Assembly: GCF_003029735.1 (NCBI RefSeq)
Contig: NZ_KZ686268.1
Span: 1,165,769 to 1,229,768 of the forward strand
From: Pedobacter yulinensis
GTDB lineage: Bacteria; Bacteroidota; Bacteroidia; Sphingobacteriales; Sphingobacteriaceae
Length of the DNA stretch: 64,000 nucleotides
Reading direction: 5' to 3'
In this document: piece after piece, positions 42,338 to 52,080 of the stretch
How the letters are laid out: each line of letters opens with the position of its first letter
Position numbering within the stretch: the first letter of the stretch is position 1
Notes under the pieces: model-generated
The model's input: only the letters and a program-made list of their open reading frames with translations
Database searches by the model: none
What the model was told of the DNA's origin: nothing
Translations under genes and position numbers: made by a program

Positions 42338-42691
42338 ATGTTAGCAGAAAATACACAGACGCAGATGCGTAAGGGCATATTGGAGTATTGCGTACTCCTG
42401 ATTATCTCCCGCGGGGAGATATACGCTTCAGATATCATTACCGAATTGCGCAATGCGCGGTTACTGGTAGTAGAAGGTACCCTTTACCCCTTACTGACCC
42501 GGCTCAAAAACAACGGCCTGCTGAGTTACAACTGGGTAGAGTCGACCTCGGGTCCGCCGCGCAAATATTACAACCTGACGGTAGACGGAAAGGCAATCCT
42601 GGGCCAACTGGACGGTACCTGGAACGAACTGGCCTTTGCGGTGCGCACGGCCCAGCAACTAAAAGACAACGACAATTCTCAAACAGCATAA
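42338..42691 (+). CDS. PadR-family transcriptional regulator
   Basis: 117 residues. Winged helix of the PadR type: QMRKGILEYCVLLIISRGEIYASDI, VVEGTLYPLLTRLKNNGLL and the wing GPPRKYYNLT. It is the short form without the C-terminal dimerisation helices of full PadR. It lies 25 bases upstream of the PspC gene, a pairing common in Bacteroidota, and likely controls that operon. Confidence 0.92.
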   Translation: MLAENTQTQMRKGILEYCVLLIISRGEIYASDIITELRNARLLVVEGTLYPLLTRLKNNGLLSYNWVESTSGPPRKYYNLTVDGKAILGQLDGTWNELAFAVRTAQQLKDNDNSQTA

Positions 42692-42716
42692 ACCAGGAGG
42701 CCCTGGAAAACAGAAC

Positions 42717-44315
42717 ATGAAAAAGACGACGATTATCAACATAGGAAATTCCATCATTCACCTTGAGGAAGACGCTTACGAGGCGCTTACCGTATACCTG
42801 AACGAGGTGAAAGCGCATTTTGCCAATAGCGCAGACGACTTCGAGATCGTAACCGATATCGAAAACCGCGTAGCCGAGCTCTTGCTGGGCATGATGCGGG
42901 CAGACAACAAACAGGTGGCCTCGCTTGACGATGTAAGGCGTGTGATGGCGCAAATGGGAAGTGTGAACGATTTTGAAGAAGGCGCCGAAGCTGTAGCCGA
43001 TGAGCCGCTGCGCGACCGGCCGATCGAGCCTGAGCCGGCATACCGTGAGCGCCGGCTGTACCGCGACATGGACAACCGGGTTTTAGCGGGCGTTTGCTCA
43101 GGGCTGGCGCATTACCTGAATATTGACGTGAGCCTGGTCAGGGTGGCCTTCGTGTTGCTTATTTTCCTGGGCGGTTCAGGACTGCTGGCCTATATGGTGT
43201 TGTGGATCATTACACCGAGGGCCGATACGCGGCCGGAAAAGATGGCCATGCGCGGCGAGCAATTGAACCTGCGCAATTTCAAGAAAAATTTTGACGAAGA
43301 AATGGCTGCCCTGAACGAGAACCTGGGCCCGGCAGGCCGGCGGGCAGGCTCTTTTCTGCGCGAATTTTTTGACACCATAGGCGGTTTCCTGAGGGGCAGC
43401 GGGCGCATCCTGCTCAAGGTTGCGGCCATCTGTATCGTTGCCTTTGGCTTTGTGATGCTGCTGGTCTTTTTCGTAGGCCTGGTAGCCTTTCTCGGATTCT
43501 GGGATACCGATGTAAGTAACTATTTCCCAATGAGCGCCGTAGACGGAAACCTGCAGGTGCCGATTGCCGTCACAGCTTTTGTTGTGTTGTTTGTTCCTGT
43601 CCTGGCCCTGGTTCTGTTTTCGATCCGGGTGGCGTTTACTGACCGCCCGGTGAGCAAAGTTACTTCTTTCAGCCTGCTTATTGTCTGGCTGGCGGGTATC
43701 GGCGCCGGCGTATACCTGACTGCACGGGTTTCATCTGAATTTCGTGAAATGGCAGAATTTAACCGCCAGCAGGTGGTTAAGACGTTCCCGGCTTACCGGC
43801 TCGAACTGGACGACACTGAACTGTTTACCCGGGTAGACAGCCTCAGTTACGGACTTGACCGTTATCCCTCAGACCGCCGGGTGGTGCTGAACACAGATGG
43901 ACGCCCCTTCGAGGCGCCCGACAACATGCGCCTTGAGATTGTGAAAAGCGAAGCGGGTCGCGTCATGATTAGCGAAAACTACTCGGCAAATGGCAAAACC
44001 TATAAACAGGCCCTGCTTAACGCGCAGAACATTCGTTACAAGTTTGTGCAGCAGGACTCGGTATTAAATTTCAGCCCCAAACTGCAGGTTTCAAAGAATG
44101 AGCGCTGGCGCAACCAGGAAGTCAGGCTGCTGCTGCAGGTGCCGGTTGGTACAAAACTGCGCATTAACCGCAATGTAAACCAGTATATCGGAAATTACTA
44201 CATCTGGTCCTGCCTGAACGACGAAGAAAATACACGCCGCGATTACAGCAACTGGCTCATGACCGAAGAAGGACTTAAATGTCTGGATCTGCCTGAGAAC
44301 GAGCCTAAAGAATAG
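42717..44315 (+). CDS. PspC-domain membrane protein
   Basis: 532 residues. Residues 1-100 form a small helical N-terminal domain (GNSIIHLEEDAYEALTVYL) found only in Bacteroidota PspC proteins. The PspC domain follows (about 110-170) with RRLYRDMDNRVLAGVCSGLAHYL. Three to four more membrane helices (about 220-345) and a soluble C-terminal domain complete it. PspC responds to membrane stress in the phage-shock system; the longer Bacteroidota form is less studied. Operon with the PadR gene; terminator at 44351. Confidence 0.88.
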   Translation: MKKTTIINIGNSIIHLEEDAYEALTVYLNEVKAHFANSADDFEIVTDIENRVAELLLGMMRADNKQVASLDDVRRVMAQMGSVNDFEEGAEAVADEPLRDRPIEPEPAYRERRLYRDMDNRVLAGVCSGLAHYLNIDVSLVRVAFVLLIFLGGSGLLAYMVLWIITPRADTRPEKMAMRGEQLNLRNFKKNFDEEMAALNENLGPAGRRAGSFLREFFDTIGGFLRGSGRILLKVAAICIVAFGFVMLLVFFVGLVAFLGFWDTDVSNYFPMSAVDGNLQVPIAVTAFVVLFVPVLALVLFSIRVAFTDRPVSKVTSFSLLIVWLAGIGAGVYLTARVSSEFREMAEFNRQQVVKTFPAYRLELDDTELFTRVDSLSYGLDRYPSDRRVVLNTDGRPFEAPDNMRLEIVKSEAGRVMISENYSANGKTYKQALLNAQNIRYKFVQQDSVLNFSPKLQVSKNERWRNQEVRLLLQVPVGTKLRINRNVNQYIGNYYIWSCLNDEENTRRDYSNWLMTEEGLKCLDLPENEPKE

Positions 44316-44350
44316 TCCCGGCAGGCAAAAATCGCCCGATCTTACATAAA

Positions 44351-44389
44351 ATCTGGTTGCAGCTTAATAATTCTGCAACCGGATTTTTC
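44351..44389 (+). terminator. Terminator after the PspC gene
   Basis: ATCTGGTTGCAG (44351-44362) pairs with CTGCAACCGGAT (44373-44384) with one G-U pair, followed by TTTTT. Confidence 0.8.
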
Positions 44390-44450
44390 GTATGTAAACC
44401 TGATTTGTACCTTTAGGCAATTTGCAAATTTTAAATAGCTGTTTCCGGAT

Positions 44451-46763
44451 TTGAAGACCACCGTTCTGACCCTGCTTTCCCTGTTCTTTTTCCTGGCTGC
44501 ATCTGCGCAGCAAAAGTTTACACTGAGCGGAACGGTCCGCGATGCGGCTACCGGCGAGGCGATGATCGGCGCAACCGTAAGGGCAGGAACCGATTACGTT
44601 ACCACCAGCAATGCCTACGGATACTATGCGTTAACAATGCCACAGGGTAATTATGCACTTACCGTCAGTTTCGTTGGTTACGAACAGCTCAACCAGGTGG
44701 TCACGCTGAATAAAAACCTGCGGTTAAATCCTGAACTCAAAAACGCCAGCAACCTTGACGACGTGGTTATCCGTGCCAACGCAAGGAAAGACGAAAATGT
44801 GCGCAGCGCGCAGATGGGCCTTGAAAAGGTCGATATGAAGGCTTTAAACAACATCCCTGTGTTGCTCGGCGAAAAGGATGTGCTGCGCAGCATCCAGCTG
44901 CTGCCTGGCGTCAAGTCTGGCGGCGAAGGCAATACTGGTTTTTATGTACGTGGCGGCGCCTCAGACCAGAACCTGATCCTGCTCGATGAAGCGGTGGTGT
45001 ACAATTCCTCACACCTGCTTGGCTTTTTTTCAACCTTTAACGCAGATGCGGTGAAAGACGTATCGCTTTATAAGGGCGGTATGCCAGCCCAATACGGCGG
45101 TCGACTCTCGTCTGTGCTTGATGTAAAGATGAATGAAGGAAACTACAAAAATTATGCTTTCCAGGGCGGTATCGGGCTAATTGCCTCGCGCATCAAAGCC
45201 GAAGGTCCGCTCATCAAAGACAAGGCCTCTTTCATGTTCAGCGCCCGCCGAACTTACCTGGATGTGTTTCTGAAGGCTTCGCCAGATTCGGTGCTGAACG
45301 GGAGTGCACTTAATTTCTATGACATCAATGCCAAGATGAACTATAAATTCGACGACAAGAACATTCTTTACATTTCGGGTTATTTTGGCAAGGACAACAT
45401 CGGCGTGAAAGACTTGTTTCTGAACAATTGGGGCAATGTAACGACGACCATCAGGTACAACCATATTTTTAACAACAGTCTGTTCAGCAATACTTCGCTT
45501 ATTTATAACAACTATAATTTTTCTGTCACCCTGCTGGATGATGCAGTGAATTTCAAGGCCACCTCGCTCATACGCGACTTTAACATTAAGCAGGACTTTC
45601 AGTACTTCATTAACAAACATGCGTTCAGATTTGGAGTGCAGGGCATACACCACCGCGTATCGCCGATCGAGATTGAGGCACAGGCCGGTTCGAGCATCAA
45701 CCCGCTGCAGCAGCAGCGCCGGTATGGTGTCGAAGCTGCCGCTTATGTGTCTGACGAGTGGGCAGTTAGTCCACGGCTCAACCTGCTTTACGGATTGCGT
45801 TTCAGTGCCTTTTCCCTGCTTGGACCAGGTACGTTCAGCAATTACGACGCAGCGGGCAGCTTGATTTCGGTGGAACGGGTTGCATCGGGAAAATTTTACA
45901 AAACCTACCTGAACCTGGAACCGAGGTTCTCGCTCAGCTACCGGTTTTCAGATGAACAGTCTTTTAAAGCTTCGTACAACCGCAATACACAGAATATACA
46001 CATTCTGAGCAACTCAAATGCTGGCAGTCCCGCAGATCAGTATGTGCTGAGCAGCAATAACATCCGTCCGGAAATTGCTGACCAGTATGCAGTGGGCTAT
46101 TTCCGCAACTTCGCCGGTAACGCCTATGAATTTTCCACAGAGGTCTATTACAAGTCGCTCGACAACCAGATCGAATACAAGAATGGTGCAGAGCTGCTGG
46201 CCAATACGCAGGTTGAGTCTGAACTGCTTTTCGGCACCGGACGGGCTTATGGCGTTGAACTGTTTTTCAAGAAAAAATACGGCAAACTGAACGGCTGGGT
46301 AGGGTATACGCTGTCGCGCACCGAGCGGCAGTTCGAAGGCATCAATGACGGCCGGTACTTTCCGGCAAAATATGACCGCACGCATGATGTTGCCCTGGTG
46401 GGCATTTACAACATGAACCCGCGGTGGACGTTCTCTGCCAGTTACATTTATGGTACGGGCAATGCGGTAACCTACCCGGCAGGAAAGTACCGGGTGAACG
46501 GCACAACAACCTATTATTATACAGAGCGAAACGGCGGCCGCATGCCTTACCAAAGCCGGTTGGACCTAAGTGCAACCCTTGAGGGCAAAACCGGCGGACG
46601 GTTCAATTCGAGCTGGTCTTTCGGCATCTACAATGTCCTGAACCGTAAAAATCCTTATTCGATCGATTTCCGGAATGTGGAGAACGATCCGACCCGTACA
46701 GAAGCGGTACAGACGGCTTTGTTCGGAATTATCCCTTCGGTTACCTGGAATTTTAAGTTTTAA
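44451..46763 (+). CDS. TonB-dependent outer-membrane receptor
   Basis: 770 residues with a TTG start, chosen because the signal peptide MKTTVLTLLSLFFFLAASAQ begins exactly there. A carboxypeptidase-regulatory-like domain (about 22-105: FTLSGTVRDAATGEAMIGA), a plug domain (about 115-225: VRGGASDQNLILLDEAVVYN) and a 22-strand barrel ending in the usual terminal Phe (WNFKF) follow. It imports an unknown ligand with TonB energy. It is 2 bases from a DUF4249 lipoprotein gene, a recurring pair in Bacteroidota. It is not a SusC (too short, no SusD). Confidence 0.93.
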   Translation: MKTTVLTLLSLFFFLAASAQQKFTLSGTVRDAATGEAMIGATVRAGTDYVTTSNAYGYYALTMPQGNYALTVSFVGYEQLNQVVTLNKNLRLNPELKNASNLDDVVIRANARKDENVRSAQMGLEKVDMKALNNIPVLLGEKDVLRSIQLLPGVKSGGEGNTGFYVRGGASDQNLILLDEAVVYNSSHLLGFFSTFNADAVKDVSLYKGGMPAQYGGRLSSVLDVKMNEGNYKNYAFQGGIGLIASRIKAEGPLIKDKASFMFSARRTYLDVFLKASPDSVLNGSALNFYDINAKMNYKFDDKNILYISGYFGKDNIGVKDLFLNNWGNVTTTIRYNHIFNNSLFSNTSLIYNNYNFSVTLLDDAVNFKATSLIRDFNIKQDFQYFINKHAFRFGVQGIHHRVSPIEIEAQAGSSINPLQQQRRYGVEAAAYVSDEWAVSPRLNLLYGLRFSAFSLLGPGTFSNYDAAGSLISVERVASGKFYKTYLNLEPRFSLSYRFSDEQSFKASYNRNTQNIHILSNSNAGSPADQYVLSSNNIRPEIADQYAVGYFRNFAGNAYEFSTEVYYKSLDNQIEYKNGAELLANTQVESELLFGTGRAYGVELFFKKKYGKLNGWVGYTLSRTERQFEGINDGRYFPAKYDRTHDVALVGIYNMNPRWTFSASYIYGTGNAVTYPAGKYRVNGTTTYYYTERNGGRMPYQSRLDLSATLEGKTGGRFNSSWSFGIYNVLNRKNPYSIDFRNVENDPTRTEAVQTALFGIIPSVTWNFKF

Positions 46764-46765
46764 CA

Positions 46766-47569
46766 ATGAAAACACCATCCATACTGTTCGTGCTGCTGGC
46801 CATGGGCGCCCTGGTTTTTCAGGGCTGTGAAAAAGTGATCGAGGTTGACGTGAACAACGCCGAGCCCCAGCTGGTTATAGAAGGCGCCATTACTGATGAA
46901 ACCACCTCGCAGGTTGTGCGGCTAAGCAAGTCTGTGCCTTACACAGAACCTTCGGTATTTCCCGCAGTACGCGGTGCAACCGTTCGCGTTACAGATAATC
47001 TGGGCAATACGGTCTTGTTTCCGGAAGCTGAGCCGGGTGTGTACAGGCGGCTTTTGCGTGGTCAGCCGGGACGCAGTTACAAGCTGGATGTGCAGGTTGA
47101 AGGAAAATCGTATACCGCTACATCGGTCATGCCGGCGAAAGTTCAACTTGATTCTCTGAGTATTGCGACAGAAACGTTTTTCGGCGAAGAACAGAAAGAA
47201 CTCTATGTAAATTTTAAAGACCCTGCAGGCGCGACAAATTATTATCACTTCCGGATGTTTATCAATGGGAGGCAGGTCCAGCGGCCGCTGCCGTACAATG
47301 ACCGGTTTACGAATGGGAACAGCATTTCCGAACGGCTGTTTTACCGCAGCGACAACATTGAATCGATCAAAACCGGCGATGTGGTCGAGGTTGAAATGCA
47401 ATGTGTGGACCGGCAGGTGTATAATTACTGGTTTGTACTGACGCAATCATCAGGCCGGGGGCCAGGCGGGGGCACCACGCCTTCCAATCCCGATTCTAAT
47501 ATTTCTGGCGGGGCGCTGGGTTATTTCAGCGCACACACGGCCCAGCGAATGGTCGTTACGACACCCTGA
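46766..47569 (+). CDS. DUF4249 lipoprotein
   Basis: 267 residues. Lipobox VFQGC (Cys about 21). The family opening CEKVIEVDVNNAEPQLVIEGAI is clear, and the body is beta-rich. DUF4249 proteins are surface or periplasmic partners of TonB receptors like the one directly upstream (2-base gap). It probably assists ligand capture. It ends 2 bases before the stop of the convergent large gene. Confidence 0.9.
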   Translation: MKTPSILFVLLAMGALVFQGCEKVIEVDVNNAEPQLVIEGAITDETTSQVVRLSKSVPYTEPSVFPAVRGATVRVTDNLGNTVLFPEAEPGVYRRLLRGQPGRSYKLDVQVEGKSYTATSVMPAKVQLDSLSIATETFFGEEQKELYVNFKDPAGATNYYHFRMFINGRQVQRPLPYNDRFTNGNSISERLFYRSDNIESIKTGDVVEVEMQCVDRQVYNYWFVLTQSSGRGPGGGTTPSNPDSNISGGALGYFSAHTAQRMVVTTP

Positions 47570-47571
47570 GT

Positions 47572-50319
47572 TTATTTAACCAGGTAACGGTACACAGCGC
47601 GTCCGAGGTTACCTTCCCCGTCCCAGCCTTCTGCAATTACTTTATAATTGCCTTTGCCGTCGGCATTGTAAAATTCGACCGTGGCCTTGCCGCTTGCGTC
47701 TGTAACTACAGCAGGATTCCAGTAAATAGTTGTACGCAGGTCGTTCTGGTTCAAGGATGCTGCCGTTTCATATTTCGGCGAATAAAACTGCTTTTCAATG
47801 CTATACCCGCCGGGCGAGAAATTAAGTTCATAACTTTTGGGCAACATGCTCATCAGCTGTTCTCTTGTCATTTTTGTTCCCTTTGGTTTTTTCTTGCTGT
47901 TGATAACGAGCACGCCATTGGTGTTGTAAGCCCGATTTACCGTTCCCAGTTCATCGCGCAAAAAAACCTCGACTGATTCAACTTCTGCAGGAATGATGCC
48001 ATTCAGCCCGTTCACATCGATGTTCATGCCATTCAGAAAGATCGACATGGGTATGCGGCGCCCACTGTTGTAATCACGCGTCACATAGAAATTGTTGGTC
48101 TGCTGGTCGTAAGTTACGCCGGCTATCATGCTTTGCAGACACTGGATAAACATGGCGCAACCGGTCAGGCGGTCGCCTGAAACGATGTGGTCGGGTATAG
48201 AAGAGAGACCGCTTAACGAGGGGTAATCGGCATGGCTGGGCTTGCGCTCGGGCGTACCGCGAATCACCACATCCTCGAGCGTGTGCAAATAACTGTAGCG
48301 TTTCTTGCTGTTGTTCAGGTAAGGAGCAATCAGGCTGTCAATGTTCAGCGCTTCGTCGGGCGCGTTGGGGTTCGCTGTAGGTGAGGGGAAAGGCGAACCG
48401 TTCAGCGTAACCACCATATCCCGGTAGTTGGGGTTGTATTTTGCCGATATGACGACTTTCGAGCTGTCATTGAAAACCAGGTTACTGAACTTAAAGTTTC
48501 CGACCGGGTCGGTCTGAATGTCCTTGTTGTAGCGCTTATCCGGAATACTGAGCAGCATGGTGCCTTTGCGAACAGGAAGGCCGTTACTCATGCGCAGCAT
48601 GCCCGAAATTTCGATGCCTTGTTCAGGCATGTAGCTGATGGTCGGGAATTTGCCGGCCAGCATATCGGTAAAGGCAAAGCTGCGGTAGCCCTGGGTAAGC
48701 ATGAGCAGATCCAGGTCTGCTGTTCTCTTTTCGCCAGGTTTGTTAAAATAATAATTGGGCCTTTCAACATATCCTTTCAGATCGCCAGAAAGCAGCAGCG
48801 AGGTCATGATAGTGGTTTCGGCATCAGCATCTACGGGAACTTTTGATTCGTCGACCACAGACAGCGAGAAATCTCCACCCGGAAAGGCCTGCGCCATCTT
48901 TTTTACATCAAGCGTAAGCTTAACCTTCTTTTTGATGCCGTAACTGGCCGCATCGCTGCTCAGTTTAAGTTCCAGGCTGTCTTTCCGGTCAATAAATACC
49001 ATGCGCTCGCTGAGCGGAACATTTGCTGCAGAGAGCAGCGTAATCTGGGCAATCCCTTTCGGGAATTTGGATTTGGCGACCGAAGCTGCATATTCACCGC
49101 TGCTGAGTACCATTTGTGCAGCATAACAGATGTTGCCTTTGCTGCGGCCCACCAGGTACAGCCCCAGGTTCGGGTTAGCCGCCATGAAGGCATCGTTTGC
49201 CAGGATCTTCAGCCCCAATTTTTCCGGGTCGCTGTTGTTCAGGCTCAAGACAATGCCCGAGGCCTGCGCAACCGGCAGGTTATAACTTTTGGTGCTGCCA
49301 TCGGCGAAAGTTACATTGGCCTTGTAATTCGTACCGGCCTGAGGCACAAAAGTGAAACTGCCCATACCCAAGTGTTCTGACGATAACGTCGCCACCTGTT
49401 TGCCGCTGCCATCGGTCAGGGTGCCTTTTGCGCCGACCCCCAGGCCATCGCTTTTAATGGCCTTAAAGGCAACGCGGTTGCTGATGCCTGAAACAAGGTT
49501 TCCGCCTTCAGGAAAAAACTGGATATCGTTTTCAAGGATGGTTTTTTTCAAAGAAAAGCTGCCGGCGACCGTTTTTTTATCTGAAACGGCAATTGCAGTG
49601 TACAGCACGCCATCGTTCAGCTTCGATTCTACATTCGGCTTCTCGCTCATGACAACCGTCAGGTAGCCGCTTGCATCTGTGGTACCACGGCCTTTAAGTG
49701 TGGTTTCGAACCCCGAAACCACCTGCCAGCTTACGTTTTTATTGGCGTACGGCTTACCATCGGCGTCTTTGAACTGGATGCGGGCATCTACGCGCCGTAA
49801 CTTGTCTGTTGATACATTTTTGAACCGTACATGTGTGATCAGCTGTTTGTCAATGGCCTCGCCTATAAAAATGTTCTTGCTGAAGAAGGCGTCGTCGGCA
49901 AAATTCAGCATCCATTGTGTATAGGCGCGAATGCGGTAATTGCCCTGTGCAAAATCGCCCTGGTCTATGGGGATCTGTCCTTTGGCCGTACCCATGCTGA
50001 CAGGGAGTTTGAGCGAACGGATCAGTGAGTCCTTTTCGTTGATGACATCGACATACAGCACTTTGCTAATCGGCGAAGCCACGTTCAGGGTACTCGAAAC
50101 ATACGCCTTGAACCAGATGGTATCTGCAACAGAATAATAAGGCTTGTCGAAATGAAGGTGGATTTTCTCGGTAGGATAGTTGCTCAGAACGCCTGCTGTT
50201 CGGGTCAAAAGCGCATTGATGCCGCCAGCCGGCTGCTGCGGAGCAGTTTGAGCGAAATTTAGCAGGTAACAATGGGCAAGAACGGTGAGCGAGAGCCAGA
50301 AACGTAACAATCCTTTCAT
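47572..50319 (-). CDS. Large MG2/plug-domain outer-membrane-associated protein
   Basis: 915 residues. Signal peptide (about 1-23). An MG2-like macroglobulin domain starts at EKIHLHFDKPYYSVADTIWFKAYV (about 50-75), followed by several beta-sandwich repeats. A plug-like domain lies near 690-800: IAGVTYDQQTNNFYVTRD and IPAEVESVEVFLRDELG, ending LVINSKKKPKG. A C-terminal beta domain follows. This architecture is a Bacteroidota-specific family often annotated as TonB receptor-like, but there is no barrel. It may present or process polypeptides at the cell surface. It is transcribed convergently with the receptor/DUF4249 pair. Confidence 0.8.
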   Translation of the reverse strand: MKGLLRFWLSLTVLAHCYLLNFAQTAPQQPAGGINALLTRTAGVLSNYPTEKIHLHFDKPYYSVADTIWFKAYVSSTLNVASPISKVLYVDVINEKDSLIRSLKLPVSMGTAKGQIPIDQGDFAQGNYRIRAYTQWMLNFADDAFFSKNIFIGEAIDKQLITHVRFKNVSTDKLRRVDARIQFKDADGKPYANKNVSWQVVSGFETTLKGRGTTDASGYLTVVMSEKPNVESKLNDGVLYTAIAVSDKKTVAGSFSLKKTILENDIQFFPEGGNLVSGISNRVAFKAIKSDGLGVGAKGTLTDGSGKQVATLSSEHLGMGSFTFVPQAGTNYKANVTFADGSTKSYNLPVAQASGIVLSLNNSDPEKLGLKILANDAFMAANPNLGLYLVGRSKGNICYAAQMVLSSGEYAASVAKSKFPKGIAQITLLSAANVPLSERMVFIDRKDSLELKLSSDAASYGIKKKVKLTLDVKKMAQAFPGGDFSLSVVDESKVPVDADAETTIMTSLLLSGDLKGYVERPNYYFNKPGEKRTADLDLLMLTQGYRSFAFTDMLAGKFPTISYMPEQGIEISGMLRMSNGLPVRKGTMLLSIPDKRYNKDIQTDPVGNFKFSNLVFNDSSKVVISAKYNPNYRDMVVTLNGSPFPSPTANPNAPDEALNIDSLIAPYLNNSKKRYSYLHTLEDVVIRGTPERKPSHADYPSLSGLSSIPDHIVSGDRLTGCAMFIQCLQSMIAGVTYDQQTNNFYVTRDYNSGRRIPMSIFLNGMNIDVNGLNGIIPAEVESVEVFLRDELGTVNRAYNTNGVLVINSKKKPKGTKMTREQLMSMLPKSYELNFSPGGYSIEKQFYSPKYETAASLNQNDLRTTIYWNPAVVTDASGKATVEFYNADGKGNYKVIAEGWDGEGNLGRAVYRYLVK

Positions 50320-50643
50320 CTAAATCTTTGTATGGGTGAACCGCATAAAGATATTTATAAATCGCCAGCCATCAAACCCGTCTCTGTCGTTTAACACTTT
50401 TTGACATTGCTGTACAGGGGGCAGATAAATTCCGGATTGCTGTCGGGAAAACAGCTGCAGTGCCCGGGTTAAAGGCAGCCCTGTTTTCCGCTGTAGCCTT
50501 CCCTCGTCGGGGCTGCCGCTGCAACCAGGTTTAGATGGCCCGGACAAGCGCATGGTTTTCCGGCAGGCAGCAGGTCGGGTGTGTCAAAACAAAACGCCCG
50601 TTCCTGTGCAGAACGGGCGTTTCAGCAATGCCGGCAGGCTGGG
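50320..50643. other. Intergenic region
   Basis: About 320 bases upstream of the MG2/plug gene and downstream of the nitroreductase. It holds the terminator at 50592-50622. A -7-like TAtcTTTa precedes the MG2/plug start on the minus strand, without an obvious -33. No gene seen. Confidence 0.5.
50592..50622 (-). terminator. Terminator after the nitroreductase gene
   Basis: AAACGCCCGTTC (50592-50603) pairs perfectly with GAACGGGCGTTT (50611-50622) over a 7-base loop. Confidence 0.8.
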
Positions 50644-51276
50644 TTATTTCTCTTCGATCAGGAATTCTTCCATTGGCGTTCTCACCTTTTTCAGGGGGTA
50701 CAGCCAATCGTTTTCGGTATCGCGGTAGCCCAGGGGCATAATCACAACACTACGCAGGCCTTTTTCGCGCAGGCTCAGCAGCTCGTCGAGTGCCGCTGCG
50801 TCAAATCCTTCCATTGGTGTGGCATCTACCTCGAGCACCGCTGCCTCTGCGAGCGCAATACCAAAACTGATGTACGCCTGGCGGGCAGCATGTTCGAAAT
50901 TCTCTTGCGCCGTGCGCGGAACGTAAGCGCTGAGCAGGAAGGTTCTGTATGCATCTGTCGCAGAATCAGGCACGCCCCGTTCCCGGTTCATCCGGGAGAA
51001 AACATTGTTGATGCGTTCTTCGGTGTAATTGTCCCAGGCGGCAAAGATCAGGACATGCGAAGCATCGGTGATCTGGCTTTGGTTGCTGGCCACTGCCTTG
51101 AGTTTCTCTTTCAGCTCAGCATTGCTGACCACAATTAATTTATAGGGTTGCAGCCCGGAAGATGAAGGGGCAAGCAGTGCCGCTTCTACGATTTGATCAA
51201 CTTTTTCCTGAGGAACGGCCTGCCCGTTCATCTTTTTGGTGGCATAGCGCCACTGAAGTGCTTGTTTTAAGCTCAT
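50644..51276 (-). CDS. NfsB-like NAD(P)H nitroreductase
   Basis: 210 residues. FMN-binding pattern: ALQWRYATKKMNGQAVP (FMN phosphate Arg), LLAPSSSGLQPYKLIVV and GLRSVVIMPLGYRDTEND near the end. Nitroreductases of this group reduce nitroaromatics and quinones. It follows a TetR gene by 15 bases, so it is probably part of an inducible detoxification operon. Confidence 0.9.
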   Translation of the reverse strand: MSLKQALQWRYATKKMNGQAVPQEKVDQIVEAALLAPSSSGLQPYKLIVVSNAELKEKLKAVASNQSQITDASHVLIFAAWDNYTEERINNVFSRMNRERGVPDSATDAYRTFLLSAYVPRTAQENFEHAARQAYISFGIALAEAAVLEVDATPMEGFDAAALDELLSLREKGLRSVVIMPLGYRDTENDWLYPLKKVRTPMEEFLIEEK

Positions 51277-51291
51277 CGTTTTAAATTATGT

Positions 51292-51897
51292 TTAAACTTT
51301 TGTGTTAAGGTGGTGTATAAAGCCCTGAACGGCATCGTCGAAAACAGGATCTCTGAGCTCGCCGGGTGTTTCTGTAATTTTGAGCAAGTTGATGGCAATC
51401 AAGCCATGCAGAATTGACCAGAACGTATGGAACTTAAGCCAGATCTTGTCTTCTGCTACTGTCGGCCCCATTGCCTGGCTAATGGCCAAACGGATCAGGG
51501 AACCAAACCGGTGAATTTCACTATACATCGAGGCAGCCTCGCAGCTTGGAATGCCAAAATCAAACATGATCCGGTAATAACTGCTTTGTGTAATGGCAAA
51601 ATGCCGGTATGCCGCGGCCACGTTCCATAATTTTTCTTCTGCCGTTCCCGCTCCGGCCAGCACGGCCTCGACCGCATTGCCGAGCAGGGTAAATCCTTCC
51701 CTGACAAAGATTTCACGAATGGCATCCTTGTTTTCAAAGTGGGTATAGATAACAGGCGCGCTGTATTCGATGGCCTCGGCAATCTTCCTGATGCTCAGAG
51801 CCTGCCAGCCCTCAGCAGCTACAATTTCCTGCGCCGCGGTGAGGATCATGTCTTTCATCGCTTCGCGTTGCCGTACCTTTCTTTCACTAATGCCCAT
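51292..51897 (-). CDS. TetR-family repressor
   Basis: 201 residues from the ATG at 51897, which lies about 20 bases after the -7 element; the longer frame would include the promoter. HTH: AAQEIVAAEGWQALSIRKIAEAIEYSAPVIYTHFENK. The C-terminal domain is of the WHG type (FHTFWSILHGLIAINLL). It likely represses itself and the nitroreductase gene 15 bases downstream. Confidence 0.88.
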   Translation of the reverse strand: MGISERKVRQREAMKDMILTAAQEIVAAEGWQALSIRKIAEAIEYSAPVIYTHFENKDAIREIFVREGFTLLGNAVEAVLAGAGTAEEKLWNVAAAYRHFAITQSSYYRIMFDFGIPSCEAASMYSEIHRFGSLIRLAISQAMGPTVAEDKIWLKFHTFWSILHGLIAINLLKITETPGELRDPVFDDAVQGFIHHLNTKV

Positions 51898-51917
51898 CGG
51901 AAAATTAACAGTGTTAG

Positions 51918-51948
51918 CAAATCTAGTGACGATCTTAAAATACCGCAA
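51918..51948 (-). promoter_or_regulatory. Promoter of the TetR-nitroreductase operon
   Basis: On the minus strand: TTTG with TTG at 51946-51948, 20 bases, TAgaTTTG (51918-51925). The start codon lies 21 bases further on. Confidence 0.7.
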
Positions 51949-52080
51949 ACTTTTAGTGCCTATTTACCTTTCTATGATAAATTGGCCTGCTGAAATTATT
52001 TGCTATGCAGGCATAATATATCCAAAACTTTTTTAGATTTGTTTAGCGCCCTCTGTACACGATCCAAATATGAACAAGCA

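Noticed and set aside
44451..47569. SusC/SusD polysaccharide utilisation locus
   Set aside because: The receptor is too short for SusC and is paired with DUF4249, not SusD; no glycoside hydrolases are adjacent.
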